Positions 7,489 through 13,073 of a DNA stretch of 13,073 nucleotides are shown one piece after another. The DNA comes from Bacteroidota bacterium (lineage in GTDB: Bacteria > Bacteroidota > Bacteroidia > B-17B0 > Aurantibacillaceae). Position 1 is the first letter of the stretch, and each line of letters starts with the position of its first letter. The position numbers were made by a program, and so were the translations under genes. The notes under the pieces were generated by a model that did not search any database, had not been told where the DNA came from, and was given only the letters and a program-made list of their open reading frames with translations. The stretch spans positions 1-13,073 of the forward strand of contig JANYGR010000458.1 of the NCBI GenBank assembly GCA_025359355.1, in the 5' to 3' direction.

Positions 7489-8475
7489 ATTTGTAATATC
7501 TTTAAACATAAAGTCATATTTATTGCCCCTCTCGATTGGGGTTTGGGCCATGCCACTCGCTGCGTACCTCTTATTAAGCAATTGATGCTTGATAACGAAG
7601 TAATAATAGGCGTTACGCCTCTAACATCAATTATACTTAACGAAGAATTCCCAACGTTAAAAAAAGTATCGATTGAGCCTTATAATATTACCTATTCATC
7701 TTGGTTACCATTGTCGTTTAAATTACTGATGGATTCGTTTCGGATTAGTCGGGTTATTAGGAAAGAAAAAATACAATTGGAAGCTATCGTTAAAGAGTAT
7801 CGTATAAATGTAGTGATTAGTGATAACCGTTTTGGATTGCAGCATTCAAGTGTAGAGTGTGTTTATATGACCCACCAACTTAACATACAAGCAGGATGGC
7901 TATCAAGTATGGCAAATAAAATTCATCATCACTACATAAAAAAATTTAATCAAGTGTGGGTTCCTGATTTTGAAGAAGAAACCAAGAGTTTATCTGGACT
8001 TTTATCTAGAAGCCATAATCTGAAAAACGTAACTTATATTAATCCTTTAAGCAGATTAATACCTTCGTCTACTATTGTTGAGGACTTGGATTATTTATTT
8101 TTAATATCGGGGCCAGAACCACAAAGGACGATACTTGAGACGGTACTTTTTGAAATTGCATCCAAATCAAACAAATCAATTTACATAGTAAGAGGTTCAA
8201 ATAAGCCACAACCTTTCAAAAGCAATGATAAGATTACTGTGATAAATTATGCAACTTCTAGCCAGTTAAGTGAGCTTATGCAGCGAGCCAAAACCATTGT
8301 TTGTAGAAGTGGTTATAGCACGTTGATGGATTTGAATGCATTACATAAAAAAAACATTGTTTTAGTCCCTACGCCTGGACAGCAGGAACAAGAGTATCTA
8401 GCAAATTACTGGAAAGAAAAGTATCATATTAAGATTATTTTACAAAAGAATCTGAAAGATTTTCGATTAGATTAG
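7489..8475 (+). CDS. MurG-like glycosyltransferase (GT-B fold), non-standard start
   Basis: A predicted cytosolic GT-B glycosyltransferase related to the MurG / family 28 group; substrate unknown. The N-terminal strand and glycine-rich loop reads VIFIAPLDWGLGHATRC, matching what I recall of a Bacteroidota family. Later come ISDNRFG, YMTHQLN and VPDFEEE, then the C-terminal nucleotide-sugar half with LISGPEPQRT, CRSGYSTLMDL and PTPGQQEQEYLA. The start is a problem. The first ATG/GTG/TTG-type codon in frame is TTG at 7543, which would remove APLDWG. The frame opens after TAG at 7483-7485, with ATT at 7489 and ATC at 7498 as the only plausible earlier starts, so I give 7489 (about 328 residues) with low certainty. 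It ends at TAG (8473-8475), perhaps slightly short at the C-terminus. The next gene follows in the same frame 84 nt later. Start-region decay cannot be excluded. Confidence 0.8.
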   Translation: MCNIFKHKVIFIAPLDWGLGHATRCVPLIKQLMLDNEVIIGVTPLTSIILNEEFPTLKKVSIEPYNITYSSWLPLSFKLLMDSFRISRVIRKEKIQLEAIVKEYRINVVISDNRFGLQHSSVECVYMTHQLNIQAGWLSSMANKIHHHYIKKFNQVWVPDFEEETKSLSGLLSRSHNLKNVTYINPLSRLIPSSTIVEDLDYLFLISGPEPQRTILETVLFEIASKSNKSIYIVRGSNKPQPFKSNDKITVINYATSSQLSELMQRAKTIVCRSGYSTLMDLNALHKKNIVLVPTPGQQEQEYLANYWKEKYHIKIILQKNLKDFRLD

Positions 8476-8559
8476 GTAGTCATTTCAAATTCACAATGGC
8501 GGTTTAATAACTATCTTTTAAAGCGTGATGCAACTGTTTTTTTACACGTAAATTTAGAT

Positions 8560-11169
8560 GTGCAACTACTCAAAAAAATCGGCTTTTACCTATTTATAGT
8601 GACTTCTATTGGAGTAGCTATTTGGGGTTTTATTCGTTTAAAAGAAAATAAAGAACCTAAAGTATCTGTTATAGAGCACATTCCCAACTCGGCAAGTGCG
8701 ATTATAGAAACTAAAAATATTTCCGAATTAATAAGTCAACTAACGCGTCAAAATTTAATTTGGAATTCCTTATTAAATAATACAAACATTGCAAATGCCC
8801 AGTATTGTGTGCAGTATTTAGATTCAATCAGTAAAACAAACACCGAGGTAACAGATTTGATAAATAATAATGCGGTGTATTTATGTTTTTTTAAAGAAAC
8901 AAATGCGATGCATAGTTTGCTGTTATTTAAACTAAAAGAAAAAAGTAATGAAACTATTTTTACTGATTTTTTTACCAAACATTTTAAAAAGAATTCAGTA
9001 ACAACGTCTTTTGATTGCTATGAAATTACGATACGGAATCAAAAATGGTTTGTTGCTTACAACGATGGAATTGTCTATGTTTCTTCAAACGAAACTATTT
9101 TAAAGCATTCCATAGAACTCCCTGTTAACGAGTCGATAGCCGCTAATAATCATTATGTATCATTGCTAAAAGAAAGCGGTTCGCAAGTTAATCAAGTGTA
9201 TTTGAACCAAGAAAATTTAAAATTATTAGATTATTCTGTGTTCGCACAACAATCTTTATACAGTGCCGAAGTTAAGTTAAATGAAATTACATTGAATGGG
9301 TATGTTATTCCCGATTCCGTGATGTATACCTTAAAACATCAAGAGGCTTCAACGATTGATGCGTATCAGCATTTGCCAGCTCATCCGTCTTCTATGATTG
9401 GACTTGCAATTAGCGATGCAAAATTATATATGAAAGAATTTGAAAAAATTAATACCACCTCTGATAATGAAAAGAGAACAATATCCTGGAAAAGACTTAA
9501 TGATAGTGCTTTATATGACATTAAAAATGAATTTTTAGAAAACATCGACGTTCAAATTGTTGCGAATGCCTATGCTATTGAAAAAAATAGCCACATGATT
9601 ACAACTATTAAAGTGAAGGATAACGAAAAGGTTGAGAGCTTATTGAAATTAGTGAATGATAGTATTATTAAGCAAAACGATTTGACGATGTATCATTTAC
9701 ATAAAGATTATCAAAAATTATTTACGTTGATAAATCCATCTCATGCCTTTCAATATGCTTGTGTCAATAATGATTTATTGTTGTGTTTTTCTGATCGTAT
9801 CGCTTTACAACATTATCTTCAAAGCATTGCAAACAGTAATGTAATTAGTAAGGATATTCAATTTATGGAATATGCAAATGATAATTTAGCTCAGGCTTGT
9901 AATATCATGTGTTACAATAATACTGCTTTATTAATCCCAGAAAAAGACGCTTATATTTTAAGATCAAAAGAATTGGTTAATTCTGAAAATGCTATTTCAC
10001 AGATTTCAGTTACTGGCAAAAATTACAAAAATCTAATGCAGGTTCGAGTAAATTTTTCTCACGCTCAACAAAAATCAGCTGATACAAATATGCAGTCTTC
10101 GCTTTGGTCTTTCGATGCTGATTCTTCGGTGATAAGTGGTGTTCATGTATTTACGAATCATTTAACGCAAGAAAACGAATTATGTTTTCAAGATAACGCC
10201 AAACAGCTATATTTAATAAGCTCTACAGGTAATTTGATTTGGAAAAAGAAACTGAATGAAATGATTACTTCAAATATTTATACAGTTGATATTTTTAAAA
10301 ACGGCAAATTGCAACTATTATTTAATACCGAAAATTATTTGCATTTATTAGATCGTAATGGAAATTACGTGCAAGGTTATCCTGTGAAATTACCTGCAAA
10401 AGTAACATCTGATATAACGTTATTAGATTACGAAAACAATAAAGATTATCGTATTTTTTTAGCTTGCGCAAATAAACATATTTATAATTTTTCTTTATAT
10501 GGCATCAAAACGGAAGGATTTACACCTCTCAAAACTGATGCAATCGTTGAACTTCCCATCTATTACATTAAAGTAGGGCAAAGCGATTATTTAATGTCTG
10601 TTGATGTTATGGGAAAAATTTATGCATTCAGTCGTAAAGGAGAAGGTCGAATAGATTTTAAAAATAAAACAACAACGAACGTATCAAGTTTTTATGTGTT
10701 AAGTGGCAATACGTTAGACAATAGTAAATTAATTTATATAGATGATAAAAACAATTTGTTAAATAAAATTTCTTTAACAGATAAAAAAGAAGCGATCAAA
10801 TTAGGAGATGAATTATCTGGATTTAAAACGCATTACGATTTGATTAATGATGATACTCAAATGGATGTATTAGTCTTTGGTGACGGGGCATTATACGGAT
10901 ATGATTTATTTTCAAGCAAAATAATTGAACATTTTTCTGCTACTTCTGTTTATGAAAATGCTCAAACTATTTCTACAAGTTCACATAATTATATAGTAGC
11001 TTTTGATAAAACTGGAGAAAAAATTGATATTATCAATAAGGAAGGCAAGTTAGTAACTTCAATTTCTAATGCTTCTCATCAGCCATTAGTAAGCAATTTA
11101 TATAAGAATGGAAAAACATATTTGGTAATTACAAATCACCATCAAATATTTTGTCAGGAGTTAGATTAA
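8560..11169 (+). CDS. Membrane-anchored DUF3352-like protein with C-terminal beta-propeller-like region
   Basis: No known function. The 869 residues begin with a lysine-flanked hydrophobic stretch (about 7-25, GFYLFIVTSIGVAIWGF) that looks like an uncleaved signal anchor, placing the rest outside the inner membrane. Residues about 37-510 resemble DUF3352-type proteins, with an opening motif HIPNSASAIIETKNISELI (40 on) that appears to recur as HLPAHPSSMIGLAISDAKLY (271 on), suggesting an internal duplication. From W516 the chain has spaced repeats of the type LYLISSTGNLIWKK (550), LHLLDRNGNYVQGYP (594), IYNFSLYGIKTEGF (641) and IYAFSRKGEGRIDF (687), as in PQQ-like or FG-GAP-like propeller blades. 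The start is GTG at 8560, just before the anchor; an overlapping ATG at 8558 is in another frame and ends after 13 codons. It follows the glycosyltransferase by 84 nt and ends 13 nt from the convergent acetyltransferase gene. A role in envelope assembly is a guess. Confidence 0.85.
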   Translation: MQLLKKIGFYLFIVTSIGVAIWGFIRLKENKEPKVSVIEHIPNSASAIIETKNISELISQLTRQNLIWNSLLNNTNIANAQYCVQYLDSISKTNTEVTDLINNNAVYLCFFKETNAMHSLLLFKLKEKSNETIFTDFFTKHFKKNSVTTSFDCYEITIRNQKWFVAYNDGIVYVSSNETILKHSIELPVNESIAANNHYVSLLKESGSQVNQVYLNQENLKLLDYSVFAQQSLYSAEVKLNEITLNGYVIPDSVMYTLKHQEASTIDAYQHLPAHPSSMIGLAISDAKLYMKEFEKINTTSDNEKRTISWKRLNDSALYDIKNEFLENIDVQIVANAYAIEKNSHMITTIKVKDNEKVESLLKLVNDSIIKQNDLTMYHLHKDYQKLFTLINPSHAFQYACVNNDLLLCFSDRIALQHYLQSIANSNVISKDIQFMEYANDNLAQACNIMCYNNTALLIPEKDAYILRSKELVNSENAISQISVTGKNYKNLMQVRVNFSHAQQKSADTNMQSSLWSFDADSSVISGVHVFTNHLTQENELCFQDNAKQLYLISSTGNLIWKKKLNEMITSNIYTVDIFKNGKLQLLFNTENYLHLLDRNGNYVQGYPVKLPAKVTSDITLLDYENNKDYRIFLACANKHIYNFSLYGIKTEGFTPLKTDAIVELPIYYIKVGQSDYLMSVDVMGKIYAFSRKGEGRIDFKNKTTTNVSSFYVLSGNTLDNSKLIYIDDKNNLLNKISLTDKKEAIKLGDELSGFKTHYDLINDDTQMDVLVFGDGALYGYDLFSSKIIEHFSATSVYENAQTISTSSHNYIVAFDKTGEKIDIINKEGKLVTSISNASHQPLVSNLYKNGKTYLVITNHHQIFCQELD

Positions 11170-11182
11170 TTTATTGAAGTTT

Positions 11183-11728
11183 TTATTTTGCCTTTATCCA
11201 TTCTTCTCGTAATAATGAGTAGACGTATAAATCCATAAATTGATTATTTAAAAATTCTGCTTGCCTTTGTATTCCTTCTTGTTTAAAATGTAGTTTTTCG
11301 GGAATAGCTTTGCTTTTTACATTTAATGTAGCACATTTTATTTCAATGCGATTGAGATTTAATTCCATAAATCCAAATTGTAAAAGTGCTTTACAAGAAT
11401 GAGTAATAATGCCTTTTCCTTGAAAATCTTCACTAATCCAATATCCTATGGTTCCTATTTTATTATTAGCATCTATAAAATGAAGCCCAATTCGTCCAAT
11501 AATATTCCCGTTAAATTTAATCACAAAACCATAATCGGTTTGTTGCTCTGTTTTTTGAATAGAAGCAAGGATGTAATTTTTTGAATCGTTTAAGGTTTGT
11601 ATTTTATCAACCCAAGTCAGCCATTGCTTTAGATAAGCTCTATTACTATTAATAAGCGCATAATTCTCTTCTGCATGACTAAGATGATTCGATTCTAAGA
11701 ATAATGTATCATTAATTTGTATCGTCAT
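11183..11728 (-). CDS. GNAT-family N-acetyltransferase (RimJ/RimL-like)
   Basis: A 181-residue single-domain GNAT protein of the Acetyltransf_3 (RimJ/RimL/YdaF) type, expected to transfer acetyl from acetyl-CoA to an amino group. The acetyl-CoA-binding motif A is GYWISEDFQGKGI (95-107), followed by the family pattern LNRIEIKCATLNVKSKAIPEKLHFKQEG (split here as LNRIEIKCATLNVKSKAI and PEKLHFKQEG). The substrate could be a ribosomal protein N-terminus, another protein, or a small molecule; sequence alone cannot tell. It starts 9 nt after the trpS stop and is probably co-transcribed with it. Its end faces the large membrane-protein gene with a 13-nt gap and no visible terminator. Confidence 0.9.
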   Translation of the reverse strand: MTIQINDTLFLESNHLSHAEENYALINSNRAYLKQWLTWVDKIQTLNDSKNYILASIQKTEQQTDYGFVIKFNGNIIGRIGLHFIDANNKIGTIGYWISEDFQGKGIITHSCKALLQFGFMELNLNRIEIKCATLNVKSKAIPEKLHFKQEGIQRQAEFLNNQFMDLYVYSLLREEWIKAK

Positions 11729-11737
11729 CGGCTACGA

Positions 11738-12709
11738 TTAAAACCCCATCACTTTTCTCACAACCTTTATTTTTTCTTGAGCCATTTTACGAGCCTTGGC
11801 TTCTCCAATTTGTAATTGTTTTTCTAAAATATCTGGATTATTCATTAAGTCGGTATAACGTTTACGAGGTTTTTCAAATTGCGATAAGATCAATTCGTAC
11901 AATGCTGTTTTAGCATGGCCATAACCATAACCTCCTTTAGCGTAATTAGCGCGCATCTCCAACTGTTGGTTAGATGTTGCTAATAAGCTAAATAGTTTAA
12001 ACACATTACACGTATCAGGATTTTTTGGTTCTTCAATTGGTGTACTATCTGTTTGAATACTCATCACTACTTTTTTCAATTCTTTTTCAGGTAAAAAGAT
12101 ATTGATATAATTACCATAAGACTTGCTCATTTTTTGGCCATCCGTGCCTGGAACAATCATCACGCGCTCGTCAATTTTAGCTTCAGGCAAAATAAATAAT
12201 TCTTGCTGATAACGATTATTAACGGCTTTAGCAATATCTCTCGTGATTTCTACATGTTGAATTTGATCTTTGCCAACGGGTACAAAATTAGCATCATATA
12301 AAATAATATCTGCTGCCATTAAAATAGGATAAGTAAATAATCCAGAATTTACATCATTCAATTTATCAGCTTTATCTTTAAACGAATGAGAGTTTGCCAA
12401 CATCGGGTAAGGCGTAAAACAATTCAAATACCATGTAAGTTCACACACTTCCGGAATGCGACTTTGGCGGTAAAAAATATTTTTTTCAGTATCAAAATCA
12501 AAGGCCAACCACGTTGCAGCTACTGAGTTTACGCTATCAATACGCATAGCAGCATCTTTCTGAGAAATGAGAGAATGTAAGTCGGCGATAAAAAAAAGAG
12601 ATTCGTTATTTGGTTGTTTGCTAAGTTCAATTGCTGGCAACACTGCCCCTAAAATATTTCCTAAATGAGGGATGTTATTACTTGTTATTCCTGTAAGTAT
12701 GCGCGACAT
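11738..12709 (-). CDS. trpS: Tryptophanyl-tRNA synthetase
   Basis: Class I aminoacyl-tRNA synthetase that charges tRNA-Trp, the molecule the trp leader peptide reads. I start at the ATG at 12707-12709 (MSRILTGITSNN, 323 residues). The frame is open to 12787, but the extra 26 residues (lysine/asparagine-rich, before MSRILTG) are not family-like, and the family normally begins at MSRILTG. The ATP-binding HIGH-type motif is PHLGN (H15-N18) and the KMSKS loop is K193-S197 in GQKMSKSYGN. FIADLHS and AADIILYDANFVPVGKDQIQH are the usual tryptophan/ATP-site blocks. It lies 97 nt after lpxA and just before the GNAT gene on the same strand. No Trp-codon leader or T-box-like structure is visible upstream. 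Confidence 0.96.
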   Translation of the reverse strand: MSRILTGITSNNIPHLGNILGAVLPAIELSKQPNNESLFFIADLHSLISQKDAAMRIDSVNSVAATWLAFDFDTEKNIFYRQSRIPEVCELTWYLNCFTPYPMLANSHSFKDKADKLNDVNSGLFTYPILMAADIILYDANFVPVGKDQIQHVEITRDIAKAVNNRYQQELFILPEAKIDERVMIVPGTDGQKMSKSYGNYINIFLPEKELKKVVMSIQTDSTPIEEPKNPDTCNVFKLFSLLATSNQQLEMRANYAKGGYGYGHAKTALYELILSQFEKPRKRYTDLMNNPDILEKQLQIGEAKARKMAQEKIKVVRKVMGF

Positions 12710-12776
12710 TTTTTTATTTTTAAATAACGATGCTGAAATTGTAAGAGTTTTTTTAGCGTATCGATTGTTCAATCTT

Positions 12777-12796
12777 TTATGCTTCATTCAGCATAA
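12777..12796 (-). repeat. Inverted repeat between lpxA and trpS
   Basis: A 7-bp perfect inverted repeat, TTATGCT and AGCATAA with a 6-nt loop, just past the lpxA stop. The minus-strand side is followed by AAGATTG rather than a U-tract, so it is not a good intrinsic terminator. It could be a weak 3' end, an mRNA-stability hairpin or chance. Confidence 0.35.
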
Positions 12797-12803
12797 TCGA
12801 ACA

Positions 12804-13073
12804 TCAAATCCCTTTAATAATGCCGTCTTTAGAAGCTTTAATAAAATTAACGATTTGAGTTTTTACATTTGAATCTGTAATTTCTTGTTCTATTAATTCT
12901 AACGCTTTGGTAACGTTATGTCCACGAACAAATACTAAACGGTATATGTCTTCAATGGCATTAATTGTTTCTTTATCAAAACCTCGTCTAGCCAAGCCAA
13001 CTGTATTAACGCCAACATATTGTAATGGCTCACGCGCTACTCGAATATAAGGAGGTATGTTTTTGCGTACTTG
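12804..13073 (-). CDS. lpxA: UDP-N-acetylglucosamine acyltransferase, C-terminal part only
   Basis: Last 89 residues of LpxA, which transfers an R-3-hydroxyacyl chain from acyl carrier protein to UDP-GlcNAc, the first step of lipid A synthesis. The visible part begins in the last beta-helix coils (VRKNIPPYIRVAREPLQYVG), continues with VNTVGLARRGF, a typical LpxA boundary, and ends with the helical C-terminal domain (INAIEDIYRLVF, then ALELIEQEI and NFIKASKDGIIKG). The 5' end lies off the right edge. Bacteroidota often carry lpxA after a fused lpxC-fabZ gene, but that cannot be seen here. It ends in TGA and heads a probable lpxA-trpS-GNAT cluster. Confidence 0.93.
   Translation of the reverse strand, partial: QVRKNIPPYIRVAREPLQYVGVNTVGLARRGFDKETINAIEDIYRLVFVRGHNVTKALELIEQEITDSNVKTQIVNFIKASKDGIIKGI

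Noticed and set aside
8549..8556. TAAATTTA as a promoter -7 box for the membrane-protein gene
   Set aside because: One base off consensus, no -33 TTTG at the right distance, and such matches are frequent by chance here.
8748..8978. Minus-strand open frame of 76 codons
   Set aside because: Antisense shadow of the large membrane-protein gene; hydrophobic look comes from complementary codons.
11399..11584. Plus-strand open frame of 61 codons
   Set aside because: Antisense to the GNAT gene, with no recognisable feature.
12710..12787. Upstream extension of trpS by 26 residues
   Set aside because: The family begins at MSRILTG; the extension is AT-rich, low-complexity sequence.
12672..12872. Plus-strand open frame of 66 codons
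   Set aside because: Antisense to the trpS start, the lpxA-trpS gap and the lpxA end; no supporting motif.

Overview
The window is a stretch of an AT-rich Gram-negative chromosome, most likely Bacteroidota (Bacteroidetes). Three things support this. A promoter matches the Bacteroidota form (TTTG, 19-nt spacer, TAnnTTTG). Several proteins carry Bacteroidota-type sequence features, such as KHGNYG in TrpD and the APLDWGLGHATRC-type glycosyltransferase. There is no obvious Shine-Dalgarno use upstream of starts. TAA, TAG and TGA all end genes here, so the standard bacterial code applies. I cannot name the genus.

Layout. (1) 1-5559, minus strand: a tryptophan operon in the order trpL-trpE-trpG-trpD-trpC-trpF-trpB, with trpB cut by the left edge and trpA presumably beyond it. 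The genes are tightly packed: trpE/trpG and trpF/trpB overlap and trpD/trpC are 1 nt apart. (2) 5440-5597: the control region. It holds a Bacteroidota promoter, a 20-residue leader peptide with three consecutive Trp codons, a hairpin just after those codons, and a strong intrinsic terminator before trpE. This is a textbook layout for ribosome-mediated attenuation. (3) 5647-7449, minus strand: uvrC. (4) 7489-11169, plus strand, divergent from uvrC: a MurG-like glycosyltransferase with no ATG, GTG or TTG that keeps its conserved N-terminus, then an 869-residue membrane-anchored protein with a DUF3352-like front half and a propeller-like back half. (5) 11183-13073, minus strand: a likely operon lpxA (3' part only)-trpS-GNAT acetyltransferase, convergent with (4).

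How they fit. The trp genes convert chorismate to tryptophan: TrpE/TrpG make anthranilate, TrpD adds phosphoribosyl, TrpF isomerises, TrpC closes the indole ring, and TrpB (with TrpA) condenses indole with serine. The leader senses charged tRNA-Trp, which TrpS, encoded about 6 kb away, produces. LpxA (lipid A) shows an outer membrane. The glycosyltransferase and membrane protein may act at the envelope, but that is inference.

The most interesting part is the trp leader: the promoter lies so close to the leader ATG that the leader mRNA may be almost leaderless. I see no mobile element, CRISPR array, tRNA or rRNA, and no clearly new multi-gene system.
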